Shown one piece after another: positions 43,977-53,150 of a DNA stretch of 64,000 nt. Source of the stretch: Paracoccus sp. MBLB3053. GTDB lineage: Bacteria; Pseudomonadota; Alphaproteobacteria; Rhodobacterales; Rhodobacteraceae. Below the pieces are notes generated by a model, which saw nothing but the letters and a program-made list of their open reading frames with translations, made no database searches and was not told the DNA's origin. Numbering within the stretch: position 1 is the stretch's first letter; the number at the start of each line of letters is the position of its first letter. A program made the position numbers and the translations under genes. Where the stretch lies: positions 186,001 through 250,000 of the forward strand of contig NZ_JAVQLW010000003.1 in NCBI RefSeq assembly GCF_031822435.1. Direction: 5' to 3'.

Positions 43977-44975
43977 CTATGCGCCTGCCGTCACGGGATG
44001 AAGCGGGGCGCCGCTGCGCGAAAATGCTGAAATATTGGCAAGGGTCATCTGGGCGATAGCGTCAAGCGCCTCGGTGGTCAGAAACGCCTGATGGCCCGTG
44101 ATCAGCACGTTCGGGAAGGTCAGCAGGCGCGCAAAGACATCGTCCGGGATGATCTGGCTCGACAGATCTTCAAAGAACAGATCCCCCTCTTCTTCGTAAA
44201 CATCAATACCCAAAGCCCCGATCCGCCCGGATTTGAGCCCTTCGATCGCCGCTGCCGTGTCGATCAGCGCCCCGCGGCTGGTGTTGATCAGCATCGCCCC
44301 CTGCCGCATCGAGGCGATGGTGTCGGCATTGATCAGGTGTCTCGTGCCAGGCGTAAGGGGACAGTGCAGCGAGAGGATATGACTTTGCGCCAGAAGCTCG
44401 GCAACGGGAACGTAGGTGACCCCCAGTTCGAGGCAATCGGGATTATCGAAAAGATCATGGGCAAGAACGCGGCACCCAAAGCCGGTCAGGATGCGGGCCA
44501 GTACGACGCCGATCGCGCCGGTGCCGACAATTCCGGCGGTCTTGCCGTGCAGATCAAAGCCGATCAGCCCATCCAGTTCGAAATTTCCCTCGCGCACGCG
44601 GTTCCAGGCGCGGGTTATCTTGCGGTTAAGGGCCAGAATCAGGGCCATAGTATGCTCGGCAACCGCGTGGGGCGAGTAAGCCGGAACGCGTGCCACCGCA
44701 ATGCCCCGGCGGCCTGCTTCGACCAGATCGACATTGTTGAAGCCCGCGCAGCGAAGCGCGATCAGACGGACGCCGCGTTCCGCCAGGCCCGCAATCACCT
44801 TGGCATCCAGCTGGTCATTGACGAAGACGCAAACCGCGTCGGCTTTGTCTGCGAGAGCCAGCGTGTCTTGCGACAGGCGTGATGAATGGAACCGCAGCTG
44901 GCAATCCGACGCGGCATTGGCCCGATTCAGCGCGGCCTTGTCATAGGGTTTGGTCGAAAACACCGTCACACGCAT
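43977..44975 (-). CDS. D-2-hydroxyacid dehydrogenase, LdhA-like
   Basis: 332 residues. NAD motif GIVGTGAIGVVLARIL, then NTSRGALIDT with the catalytic Arg and HQAFLTTEA with the catalytic His, and VYEEEGDLFFED, a sequence characteristic of fermentative D-lactate dehydrogenases (reduction of pyruvate to D-lactate with NADH). AAAGG precedes the ATG at 44975; the frame is open 12 codons further. It is 98 bases downstream of the methyltransferase gene on the same strand. Confidence 0.9.
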   Translation of the reverse strand: MRVTVFSTKPYDKAALNRANAASDCQLRFHSSRLSQDTLALADKADAVCVFVNDQLDAKVIAGLAERGVRLIALRCAGFNNVDLVEAGRRGIAVARVPAYSPHAVAEHTMALILALNRKITRAWNRVREGNFELDGLIGFDLHGKTAGIVGTGAIGVVLARILTGFGCRVLAHDLFDNPDCLELGVTYVPVAELLAQSHILSLHCPLTPGTRHLINADTIASMRQGAMLINTSRGALIDTAAAIEGLKSGRIGALGIDVYEEEGDLFFEDLSSQIIPDDVFARLLTFPNVLITGHQAFLTTEALDAIAQMTLANISAFSRSGAPLHPVTAGA

Positions 44976-45073
44976 CGTCGCAACCTTTCTGGGGCCATGC
45001 CACGATCCCATAACTCTGGCTGAAGCGATAGCCGGACCGCCCGGAAGGGGATAGACAGTTGCATCCGAAGTTC

Positions 45074-45838
45074 TCAGCGCCGCGCGACGAAGAAGTGACG
45101 TGGAAAGGCCAAGAGGCAGCGACCAGCGGTTTCAGGATATGCGGGACGGATTTCGGCCTGATAGGCAGAGAGGAACTCGTCCTGCTCGGAAGGCGCGAGC
45201 AATTCAAGATATGGCCTCAAGGCAGAACCCTTGAACCATTCGACGATTGCCGACGTCCCGCCTAGTTCGAAGTGGTAGGTCGTTTTCCAGACGTCCACAG
45301 CCGAACAGAGTGGCCGGAGCAGGGCGTGGATTTCCTGGGGGGAAAGAAGGGGTTTGCGTCTTTCTCCAGCCCCATGCAGTCGGCCCGCCCAGCGTGGGTC
45401 CGCCGCGACCGCGCGCATGGCACGATGCGAAGGCTCATCCAGATTGTCAGGCATCTGCACGGCAAGAACCCCACCGGGCGCGGCGAGGCTCAGCAGCTGC
45501 GGGAAGAGCGATGCGTGGTCACCCACCCATTGCAGCGAGGCATTGGCAAAGATCAGGTCCGGTGCTCGTGTTGGGCGCCAGTCCTCGATCGGAATTTCGG
45601 TGAACCGGCAGGCCGCAAGGTTGCTTCGGGCTGCCGCGATCATGTCCGGATCGGAATCGATGCCTTGGATTTCGGCTTCGGAATATCGCTCGGCCAGAAG
45701 GCCGGTCGAGTTCCCCGGCCCGCATCCCAGATCAACGATGATCGCTGGGTCGGTCAACGGAACCGCCGCAAGCAGATCGCGAGCGGGGCGGGTTCTTTCG
45801 TCGAGAAACCTCGAATATTGCGTAGCATCCCATCCCAT
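45074..45838 (-). CDS. tam: Trans-aconitate 2-methyltransferase-like enzyme
   Basis: 254 residues, class I SAM methyltransferase. Motif I VDLGCGPGNST, then GIDSDPDMI (SAM ribose site) and FANASLQWVGDH, a stretch typical of Tam; the N terminus WDATQYSRFLDERTRPARDL also matches. Tam methylates trans-aconitate, a by-product that inhibits aconitase. It is probably a single gene or paired with the downstream dehydrogenase gene. Confidence 0.87.
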   Translation of the reverse strand: MGWDATQYSRFLDERTRPARDLLAAVPLTDPAIIVDLGCGPGNSTGLLAERYSEAEIQGIDSDPDMIAAARSNLAACRFTEIPIEDWRPTRAPDLIFANASLQWVGDHASLFPQLLSLAAPGGVLAVQMPDNLDEPSHRAMRAVAADPRWAGRLHGAGERRKPLLSPQEIHALLRPLCSAVDVWKTTYHFELGGTSAIVEWFKGSALRPYLELLAPSEQDEFLSAYQAEIRPAYPETAGRCLLAFPRHFFVARR

Positions 45839-46110
45839 GTATCAGGTCCCCTTCCATCCAGGACGTCGCAACCATTCATTAGCTTGCATGCGATCTGCAA
45901 GCTTCGTCATGAGGCGGTTTCTCGATTGGGGTCATGGCGAGACGGGAATTGTGCATCCAGGCACGCTGCCTGGCCTGTCTTGCTGGGAAGAAAGTCGTGC
46001 AAAGGCTCATGGTTGTTGACAGGAACGTGATCCGGCAAGCACCCTTGAGTTGATTTCCATCGCGTCGAGGGGGGAGCCTGACGCATCGGAGATGTACAGG
46101 GGAGGAAGAG

Positions 46111-47361
46111 ATGAAAAGACAAGGAATTGTTGCTGGGCTCATGCTCAGCTCTGTCCTGGCCGGACCGCTCGCCGCGCAGGACAATATGGACAAGCTGACC
46201 AGCATGCAGCGCACCGATGCGACATTCACAATGGTGCCGCAGGATGATGAACATGCGCAAGCGCTGCAGGACATCATCCAGCACATCAAGGTACCCAGCG
46301 GCTTTGAAGTCAGCCTTTACGCGGTGGTGCCCGATGCGCGCTCGATGGCCGTTGCACCTCAGGGAACCGTCACCTTTGTCGGGACGCGAAAGGACAAGGT
46401 CTGGTCCGTCGTGGACCGCGACCGCGACCGGGTGGCGGATGAGGTCAAGGATTTCGCCCCATCAGTCACGTTCGACATTCCGAACGGACCTTGCTTCTCA
46501 CCCGACGGTTTTCTCTTTATCGCCGAGCGGAACCGCGTCCTGACGTTCCCCGCGGCCGAATTCTTCTTCGAGGGGCCTGACCCTGCCGTCGGCGTCGTGG
46601 TCGAAAAGGGCGAGCTGATCCCGCCCGACGAGGAAAGCTTCAACCACACCGCGCGGGTCTGTCGCGTCGGGCCCGATGGAAAACTTTATATCTCGCTTGG
46701 CCAGCCGCATAATGTCCAGCCGGTCGACAAGTATGAAATTTATGACGAATTGGGCATCGGCGGTATCATCCGCATCAACAAGGACGGCTCGGGGCGCGAG
46801 GTCTTCACCCGTGGTGTGCGGAACTCGGTCGGGCATGACTTCAACCCGGCGAATGGCGATCTGTGGTTCACCGACAATCAGGTCGACGGGATGGGCGATG
46901 ACATTCCGCCCGGCGAACTGAACCGGCAGACTGCGGCTGGCCAGCATTTCGGCTTTCCCTGGCTGAACGGATCGGTCGAGATCCCCGAATACAAGGACGT
47001 GCCGCGACCCGAAGGTGTCGAATTCGTCGCTCCGGCGGTCGAGATGCAGGCCCATGCCGCCGATCTGGGCATGCGTTTCTATACCGGCAACTCATTCCCC
47101 GAAAAATACCGGGGCGGGATCTTCTCGGCCCAGCATGGCTCGTGGAACCGCACGACGCCGGTCGGCGCCCAGGTCATGTTCACGCCGGTCGATGCCGAGG
47201 GCAATGCTGGTGCGACCGAGGTTTTCGCCGAAGGCTGGCTGAACAAGGATACCGGAGAGTATCGCGGCCGTCCCATGGACATCGCCTTCCTGCCCGATGG
47301 CTCGATGCTGGTTTCCGATGATTTCGCCGGCGCGATCTGGCGTATCGCAGCCACGAAATGA
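46111..47361 (+). CDS. PQQ-type soluble dehydrogenase (L-sorbosone dehydrogenase family)
   Basis: 416 residues with a signal peptide (cleavage near PLAAQD, residue about 22). A six-bladed beta-propeller of the sorbosone/soluble glucose dehydrogenase type: IKVPSGFEVSLYA, RNSVGHDFNPANGDLWFTDN, QHGSWNRTTPVGAQVM and the final FLPDGSMLVSDDFAGAIWRI. Such proteins oxidise aldehydes or aldoses in the periplasm using PQQ. The gene overlaps the diheme cytochrome gene by four bases, so the electron acceptor is almost certainly that cytochrome. No PQQ synthesis genes are present. Substrate unknown. Confidence 0.88.
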   Translation: MKRQGIVAGLMLSSVLAGPLAAQDNMDKLTSMQRTDATFTMVPQDDEHAQALQDIIQHIKVPSGFEVSLYAVVPDARSMAVAPQGTVTFVGTRKDKVWSVVDRDRDRVADEVKDFAPSVTFDIPNGPCFSPDGFLFIAERNRVLTFPAAEFFFEGPDPAVGVVVEKGELIPPDEESFNHTARVCRVGPDGKLYISLGQPHNVQPVDKYEIYDELGIGGIIRINKDGSGREVFTRGVRNSVGHDFNPANGDLWFTDNQVDGMGDDIPPGELNRQTAAGQHFGFPWLNGSVEIPEYKDVPRPEGVEFVAPAVEMQAHAADLGMRFYTGNSFPEKYRGGIFSAQHGSWNRTTPVGAQVMFTPVDAEGNAGATEVFAEGWLNKDTGEYRGRPMDIAFLPDGSMLVSDDFAGAIWRIAATK

Positions 47362-47933
47362 GGATTGCCCTTTCTCTGGCTCTCGGCGGGCTCATGCTCG
47401 CCGGGGGCGCCGTGGCCGAGCCGCAGGGGAACCGTGCCGAAGGTCGCAAGCTTGCCGGCCAGTGTCGCACCTGCCATGGGCTGGATGGTCTGGCCCAGAT
47501 CCCGATTGCGCCCCATATCGGCGGCGAGTCGGAAGCCTATATCCGCACGCAGCTTGCCGCTTTCCGGGACGGCACGCGCGAACATGAGATGATGAGCATC
47601 GTCGCGAAGACCCTCACCGATCAACAGATTGCCGATCTCGCGGCATGGTATGGGAGTCACCGTGTCACCGCGACGCTGCAGGCCGACCCGGCTGCGGCAC
47701 CCGAGCAATGCATCGCATGCCACGGGACGGACGGCATCCGCCAGATCGACGAGGCGCCCAATCTCGCGGGCGAGACGAACATCTATATCGACACTCAGCT
47801 TAAAGCCTTCCGAAGCGGTGCGCGACAAAGCGACATGATGTCTCCGATCGCGTCCGACATGAACGACGAGGAAATCAGGGCTGTCGCGGACTGGTTTTCT
47901 GAAGTGAAGATCAAGATCGATCTGGTCGAGTGA
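47358..47933 (+). CDS. Diheme cytochrome c, c4-like
   Basis: 191 residues, signal peptide to about residue 20 (GGAVAEPQ). Two similar halves each start with a haem site, CRTCH at Cys36 and CIACH at Cys118, with the distal methionines in HEMMSIVAKTL and SDMMSPIAS, so each half resembles a class I cytochrome. Internal duplication is evident (ETNIYIDTQLKAFRSGAR mirrors ESEAYIRTQLAAFRDGTR). It is translationally coupled to the PQQ-type dehydrogenase and probably carries its electrons to a terminal oxidase. Confidence 0.94.
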   Translation: MRIALSLALGGLMLAGGAVAEPQGNRAEGRKLAGQCRTCHGLDGLAQIPIAPHIGGESEAYIRTQLAAFRDGTREHEMMSIVAKTLTDQQIADLAAWYGSHRVTATLQADPAAAPEQCIACHGTDGIRQIDEAPNLAGETNIYIDTQLKAFRSGARQSDMMSPIASDMNDEEIRAVADWFSEVKIKIDLVE

Positions 47934-47947
47934 TCTGGGTCGAGGTC

Positions 47948-47975
47948 GATCCGGGGGAGTTGCCACCTCCGGATC
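47948..47975. terminator. Hairpin between convergent genes
   Basis: GATCCGG (47948-47954) pairs with CCGGATC (47969-47975), 14-base loop. It sits between the cytochrome gene and the convergent deaminase gene; no T tract, so modest confidence. Confidence 0.4.
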
Positions 47976-48002
47976 TGAATTGTCTCTGGAAACAGGCGAC
48001 CG

Positions 48003-49358
48003 TCAGGCTGGCCTGACTGGAAGCAGGTCGTAGGATGGGGCTTTGGCCTCCAGATGCGCGCCGCGACGAAGAAGCAGGCGATCGGACTGCGGGCGCGAGA
48101 TCATCTGCTCGAGGCTCCAGGCCTCGAAAATCATCAGATCTGCCCGCCGTCCCTCACCGATACTCCCTGCCTGAAGGCCGGTTATTGCTGCCGGCCTGGG
48201 TCCGGCCAGCGCGGGAGCGTCATCGAAGGGATGGTCGAGATGCAGGATGCGCACGGACTGACGCCAGGTGTCGAGCATGTCGTGATCGCCATAGGCGTAG
48301 AAAGGATCTCGGCAATTGTCTCCGGCCACGGCAACCGGAACACCGGCAGCACGCAATTCGTGGATTGGCATCACGCCGCGCCAGCGCGGCGTATGTCCCG
48401 GTTCGCGATCCTGCAGATACATATTCACGGTAGGTAGCGTGATCAGCTGCAATCCCGCCTCGGCGATCAATTCAATGGTCGCGGCAAGCTCGCCATCGGG
48501 CAAAAGCGCAAGCGAGCAACAATGGCCGCATGTGACGCGGCCCTGATAACCGTGCCGGATCGTGGCCCGCGCGACATGGGGCAGGGCATCGGCCTTCGCC
48601 GCTTCGTCGACGTGAAGATCGATATCGAGATCGCGATCGGCCGCGAGCGTGAAGAGCTTGTCCAGCAGCGCATCCAGATCGCCGAGCCCGCCGCCATGGG
48701 TTCCGCCAGACGCCCGCGTCACGCCCCCCATCAGGCCGCCGTGCCGGGCGACCAGATCGGCCAGTTCGGTTCCGTAATCCTCGCGATAGGCATCGATCGG
48801 GACAAGGGCCACGGCCTGAAGGTCGATCCGGTCGGCCCATGCGGCGCGGGTTTCGGCGAAAGCGGCCCAACTCTGCGCGCCTTGGCCTTCGTGGCTGTCG
48901 ATATGGGTGCGGATCGTGGCAACCCCATGTGCCTCGGCGCAGCGCAAGCCGAAATCCATTCGTGACAGCAGGTCATCGCGGCGCCAATGCGCGATGCGGT
49001 CGCGCGTCGTGGCTACCCGTGCGCCATTGTGGTTCCCGCCCGAATCCGGGGCGCGGCCCGCAACATGGCCCTTGTCGAGATGGGTATGGGCATCGACCAG
49101 CATCGGCCATAGCTGACGACCCTGAAGATCTATGGCAGGCGCGGCGACATGACCCGCGCCGCTGGCGCGGATCTGCATAACCGTTTCACCGTCCAAGAGC
49201 AGGTCAACCCGAGCCGACCCGTCCCCATCGACATCAGCGCCACTCGGGACGCCGCCGGCAAGAAGCGATTGGGGCACACGGGCATTGCGCAGCAGAACGC
49301 GACCCTTGCCGTCGAGGCGGCGCAGTTGCATTGCCGCGGGGATCATCTGGTCATCCAT
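48003..49358 (-). CDS. Cytosine deaminase-like amidohydrolase
   Basis: 451 residues, amidohydrolase superfamily, CodA-like. Metal ligands are visible: the HxH in LVDAHTHLDKGHVAG, the His in DIDLHVDEAAKADALPH, the GHCCSLA strand and the Asp in AVAGDNCRDPFYAYGDHDML, a near-signature for cytosine deaminases. Substrates in this branch include cytosine, isoguanine, 5-methylcytosine and other amino-heterocycles. The ATG at 49358 follows a GTG that is also in frame; the ribosome site (AAAGAAA) is weak. Last gene of an operon with an ABC importer, an Fe(II)/2-oxoglutarate oxygenase and a LysR regulator, so it probably handles the imported heterocycle. Confidence 0.87.
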   Translation of the reverse strand: MDDQMIPAAMQLRRLDGKGRVLLRNARVPQSLLAGGVPSGADVDGDGSARVDLLLDGETVMQIRASGAGHVAAPAIDLQGRQLWPMLVDAHTHLDKGHVAGRAPDSGGNHNGARVATTRDRIAHWRRDDLLSRMDFGLRCAEAHGVATIRTHIDSHEGQGAQSWAAFAETRAAWADRIDLQAVALVPIDAYREDYGTELADLVARHGGLMGGVTRASGGTHGGGLGDLDALLDKLFTLAADRDLDIDLHVDEAAKADALPHVARATIRHGYQGRVTCGHCCSLALLPDGELAATIELIAEAGLQLITLPTVNMYLQDREPGHTPRWRGVMPIHELRAAGVPVAVAGDNCRDPFYAYGDHDMLDTWRQSVRILHLDHPFDDAPALAGPRPAAITGLQAGSIGEGRRADLMIFEAWSLEQMISRPQSDRLLLRRGAHLEAKAPSYDLLPVRPA

Positions 49359-49396
49359 CACTTTTTCTTTCCATGAAGTCTTCGGGTCGTGCCGCC

Positions 49397-50359
49397 TCAG
49401 TCGCCATCTGGGGCGGTCGTGAACAGGCGCTGCACAAGTTGCAAAAACCGGCTGCCGGCCGGAGAAAGCTGACCTCGTGCGCGATGCGCGAGCATCAGCC
49501 GCTGACGGCCGGCAGCCGCTTCAAGCGGCAGGAAGGCCAGGTCGCCATCACGCAATTCCTGATCCACATCGACGCGGTTCAGGAAAGTGATATGGGGCGC
49601 ACGCCGGACCAGGCGTTTCATCAATTCGGTCGAGTTGGTCTCGACGGTCGGCATCAGCACGGACCCGGCCGGGGCGAGGTTCTGGACCACCTCGCGCAAC
49701 GAGAGACTTGGATCGGCCAGCACCAGCGGATAGACCAGACAATCGGATAGCCGAACGCTGCTCTTGATCGTCAGGGGATGGTTTCGCGCAACCACGGCGC
49801 CAAGCTGATGCTGAAACTCGGCGGCGAGGTGAAGGCGCGGGTCGATCGGCAGGTTATAGGCAAGCGCCAGCTCCGCCTCACCCGAGGCCACGGCCTCGAT
49901 GACCTCGGGGCGCGTCCCGACCGTCACCCGCAGATCGACCTGCGGATGAGTTTCGCGGAACTCTGCCACGACATCGGCAAGGCGCCCAGCGGCGAGCGTC
50001 GCCATGGTCGCGACGGTGACCTCTCCCCGCGACAGGCCCTTCAGGGCCTTGATCTGCGCGCGCATCCGGTCATGCGCACGCAGCGTTTCGCGAATATGGG
50101 CGACCAGCATTTCGCCCGAGGTGGTCAGCTTCAATCCTTTCGGCAGACGTTCGAAGATAGGCGCGCCTAGATCTTCCTCCATTTCGAGAACGAAACGGTT
50201 CACCGCCGAGGCCGAGACGTTGAGGACACGCGCTGCCCTGCGGATCGAGCCCTGACGCGCGACTTCGTCGATATAGCGCAGCGCGCGACCGTGCAGCATG
50301 AGCCTTCCGGAATTCGAGACGGGTGTGTTTGCACCCACGATGTCACCCGGAAGGCCCAT
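49397..50359 (-). CDS. LysR-family regulator
   Basis: About 320 residues. N-terminal winged helix-turn-helix (ALRYIDEVARQGSIRRAARV, then NVSASAVNRFVLEMEEDLG) and a C-terminal effector domain (GEVTVATMATLAAGRLADVV). It lies inside the operon between the oxygenase and deaminase genes and probably controls this operon in response to the substrate. The start is uncertain: the ATG at 50359 has a poor ribosome site, while the ATG at 50299 lies just after GGAAGG and begins directly at the helix-turn-helix, giving a 300-residue protein. Confidence 0.9.
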   Translation of the reverse strand: MGLPGDIVGANTPVSNSGRLMLHGRALRYIDEVARQGSIRRAARVLNVSASAVNRFVLEMEEDLGAPIFERLPKGLKLTTSGEMLVAHIRETLRAHDRMRAQIKALKGLSRGEVTVATMATLAAGRLADVVAEFRETHPQVDLRVTVGTRPEVIEAVASGEAELALAYNLPIDPRLHLAAEFQHQLGAVVARNHPLTIKSSVRLSDCLVYPLVLADPSLSLREVVQNLAPAGSVLMPTVETNSTELMKRLVRRAPHITFLNRVDVDQELRDGDLAFLPLEAAAGRQRLMLAHRARGQLSPAGSRFLQLVQRLFTTAPDGD

Positions 50360-50369
50360 TCTCAACGTC

Positions 50370-51365
50370 TCACTTCTTGATCGCGGCGAAGTTCGCGTTG
50401 ATGCGCATGGTCAGGTAGTCGCCCGCGGTCATGGGCTCATACTTGCCCAAGGGGCCGACCATCAGCGCGTCGCGATTGGCTTGGCAGAAGAATGGAAGCG
50501 ACAGGCGACGGCCCATGTATTCACCCTCGCGCGGCATGCGGACGCGGTGGAGCGTCGATTGCAGCTGATCGTCCGACCAGCGCATCAGCATGTCGCCGAT
50601 ATTGCAGGTGATGTAGCCGTTGCGCGGCGGCACGTCGGTCCATTGGCCGGTCGCGGCGTCCTTGCCGGGGCAGACTTGCAGCCCGCCTTCGCCCTCTTTC
50701 TGGTGCAGGATGGTCAGGCAGTCAAAGTCGGAATGGGCGCCCGCACGCCACGCCTTGAAGTCCTCGGGCTGGGCGTTCTCCATCGACATGTAGTGGATCA
50801 TCCGCAGGGTCGACTGATACTGATCGCTCGACGGGTCATGGGCCTTGGTGAAGAAATCCTCGGCAAAGCCCATCTTCAGTGCGAAGCAGGACAGGATGCG
50901 CATGCCAAGTTCCCAGTTCTGACGCTCGAAGCGCAATGCGCGCTCCTTGAAGCCGGGCAGTTCCGCTTCGGTTGGCCACTTGCCGTCCATCAGGGGGCGC
51001 GTCACCTGATAGCTTTCCTTGTTGTCCGGCGTTCCGGTCGAGGGCCGGACCTGGGCCTTGAATTCCCAGCCCGCATTCGTGCCCTTGGGCATCGGGTATT
51101 GCGCCTTGATCTCTTGCGGCAGTTCGAAGAACTCCCATGCGTTGTCGAAAGCCGCGTCGATGTCTTCTTGCGGGATGCCGTGGTTATAGACCTGGAAGAA
51201 ACCGATATCGGTCGAGGCCGCCCAAAGCGCATCGGCGATCTCGTGCTTGCGGTTCTCGAAATCCGAAAGGTCGATCGCTGGAACGGCCCGCTCGACGGTG
51301 GTGCCCTCGCCGCCGATGGTGGTTTCCTTGTTCAGCTCGGCCAGAGCGTAGTTTTCGTTGGACAT
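50370..51365 (-). CDS. Fe(II)/2-oxoglutarate oxygenase, isopenicillin N synthase-like
   Basis: 331 residues. N-terminal DIOX_N part (VPAIDLSDFENRKHEIADAL; GFFQVYNHGIPQEDID) and a jelly-roll core with the iron triad His211-x-Asp213 (AGAHSDFDCLTIL) and His273 (LHRVRMPRE), and the 2-oxoglutarate-binding Arg287-x-Ser289 (GRRLSLPFF). It is therefore likely a true 2-oxoglutarate-dependent hydroxylase. Fungal thymine and xanthine hydroxylases show that this enzyme class can oxidise nucleobases, and the cytosine-deaminase-like neighbour points the same way. Substrate unproven. The stop lies 10 bases before the LysR gene. Confidence 0.9.
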   Translation of the reverse strand: MSNENYALAELNKETTIGGEGTTVERAVPAIDLSDFENRKHEIADALWAASTDIGFFQVYNHGIPQEDIDAAFDNAWEFFELPQEIKAQYPMPKGTNAGWEFKAQVRPSTGTPDNKESYQVTRPLMDGKWPTEAELPGFKERALRFERQNWELGMRILSCFALKMGFAEDFFTKAHDPSSDQYQSTLRMIHYMSMENAQPEDFKAWRAGAHSDFDCLTILHQKEGEGGLQVCPGKDAATGQWTDVPPRNGYITCNIGDMLMRWSDDQLQSTLHRVRMPREGEYMGRRLSLPFFCQANRDALMVGPLGKYEPMTAGDYLTMRINANFAAIKK

Positions 51366-51451
51366 TGCAGTCTCCTTTGATGCCGTTTCCGGCGGTGGGG
51401 GAGCAATTTCCGGACCCGATAGGGCCTGAACGCTTCTACTCCGGGGCGAAA

Positions 51452-52354
51452 TCAGCGGGTTTCCTTGGGCAGGCTCCAGGGAAACAGACGTTTCTGGATC
51501 TGGACGACGGCCTGGAACAGGGTCAAAGACATGGCGGCCAGCACGATCAATCCGGCCCAGGCCTGCGGCAGTTTGAACATCGAGGTCGAGAACTGGATGA
51601 AATAGCCAACACCCGCCTCGGCGGCGACAAATTCGGCCACGACTGCCCCGATGACGGCAAGCGTGATCGAGATCTTCAGTGCCGAGAAGATATAGGGTAC
51701 GGCATAGGGCAAGCGGATCTGGGTCATCTCGCGGCGCGAAGGTGCGCGCAGGCTGCGTGACAGCTCGATCAGTTCGGGCGGGGTTGCTGCAAGCCCGGTG
51801 GCCGTCGAGACCACAAGCGGGAAGAACGTGATCAGCGTCGTGATCACAACGCGCGGCAGGTCGCCAGCACCCAGCGCCACGATGATGATGGGGGCGATCG
51901 CGACAACCGGCGTGGACTGCACGATGACCAGCAGGGGATAAAGCGTCTTTGACAGGATCGCCGAACGCATCATCACCATGGCAAGCGGGATCGAGACGGC
52001 GATGGCCAGACCGAAGCCAAGCAGCGCAACCCTGAGCGTGGACCAGATATGGGTCAGCCAGCGTTCAAGGCCAATGGCGGTAAAGGCGTTCAGGATCGCG
52101 CTGGGGGCCGGCAGCAGGTAGGAGGGGATGGAAAAAAGGCGTGTCGCCGCCTCCCATAGCAGGATCGTTCCGACAAGCGTCAACCCGGTCGCAAAGCCGG
52201 GGAGCCGGGCCAGTTGTGACAAACTGCGGCGGTGCGGGTTCGGGGCGGGCTTTGCCGCCGTGGTTTCAGCCGGCTGGGAAGATGGCCGGACAAGAGCGGG
52301 ACGAACCGGGGCAGGGCGCGGAGATGCGGCCCGGGCAGGTTGGGTCTGGGTCAT
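51452..52354 (-). CDS. ABC importer permease, SsuC/ThiX type
   Basis: 300 residues; Pro/Ala-rich N terminus of about 55 residues (AASPRPAPVRPALVRPSSQP), then six spans with ATRLFSIPSYLLPAPSAIL and the EAA-like loop ELSRSLRAPSRREMTQIRLP, the pattern of nitrate/sulfonate/hydroxymethylpyrimidine-type importers. GGAGGAAGCG directly before the ATG at 52354 makes that the start rather than the ATG four codons earlier. It follows the ATPase gene closely. Confidence 0.93.
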   Translation of the reverse strand: MTQTQPARAASPRPAPVRPALVRPSSQPAETTAAKPAPNPHRRSLSQLARLPGFATGLTLVGTILLWEAATRLFSIPSYLLPAPSAILNAFTAIGLERWLTHIWSTLRVALLGFGLAIAVSIPLAMVMMRSAILSKTLYPLLVIVQSTPVVAIAPIIIVALGAGDLPRVVITTLITFFPLVVSTATGLAATPPELIELSRSLRAPSRREMTQIRLPYAVPYIFSALKISITLAVIGAVVAEFVAAEAGVGYFIQFSTSMFKLPQAWAGLIVLAAMSLTLFQAVVQIQKRLFPWSLPKETR

Positions 52355-52367
52355 CGCTTCCTCCATT

Positions 52368-53150
52368 TCACGCGGCCTCCCGTGCCATCAGCCTGTCTCG
52401 CAGGTCGGCTGTCAGGTCGAGCAGAGCGGGGTCCTTCATGCTTTCGGGGCCGCGAGGGCGGGAAACCGGCACGATATGTTCACATGCGACCGTGCCGGGG
52501 CGGCCCGACATCACCAGAACCCGATCGGCAAGCAAGGCCGCTTCGCTGACCGAATGGGTGATGAAGACGACGGTCTTCGGTTTCTCGGCAAAGATCCGCA
52601 GCAGATCGAAGCCCATGACCTCACGCGTCAAGGCATCCAGCGCCGAGAACGGCTCGTCCATCAAGAGAATGTCGGGATCCAGATGCAGGGCGCGGGCGAT
52701 GCCCACGCGCTGCTGCATGCCGCCTGAAAGCTCTTCGGGAAGTCGCTTGCCAAAGCCTTCCAGCCCCACCATCGCCAGAAGCTCCTGCGCGCGTTCCCGG
52801 TCGCGCTGGGACACATGACCGGTCTTGTGCCGAACCGGAAAAACCACATTGTCTTCCACCGTGGCCCAAGGCAGCAGCGTGGGTTTCTGGAAGACGATGC
52901 CGATATCGTCCCGCGGCCCTGTTACGGGCATGCCGAAGACCTCGACCGCGCCGCTGGTCGGTGTGAGCAGCCCCGCGACCATCCGCAGAAGCGTAGACTT
53001 GCCGCAGCCCGACGGGCCCAGAATGGCAAGAAATTCATGATGGGCCACGTCGAAGCTGACGTCGCGCAATGCTTCCGTCTGTCCCGATCGGGTCTGGAAG
53101 ACCTGTCCGAGACGGTCAAAGCGGATGGCGGGGGGCTGCTCGATCATCAT
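52368..53150 (-). CDS. ABC importer ATPase, SsuB/ThiZ type
   Basis: 260 residues. Walker A GPSGCGKST, Q-loop VFQKPTLLPWATV, signature LSGGMQQRVGIARAL, Walker B ILLMDEPFSALDALTRE and H-loop FITHSVSEA are typical of nitrate/taurine/pyrimidine-type importers. The start overlaps the binding-protein stop by four bases. It energises uptake of the operon's substrate. Confidence 0.95.
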   Translation of the reverse strand: MMIEQPPAIRFDRLGQVFQTRSGQTEALRDVSFDVAHHEFLAILGPSGCGKSTLLRMVAGLLTPTSGAVEVFGMPVTGPRDDIGIVFQKPTLLPWATVEDNVVFPVRHKTGHVSQRDRERAQELLAMVGLEGFGKRLPEELSGGMQQRVGIARALHLDPDILLMDEPFSALDALTREVMGFDLLRIFAEKPKTVVFITHSVSEAALLADRVLVMSGRPGTVACEHIVPVSRPRGPESMKDPALLDLTADLRDRLMAREAA

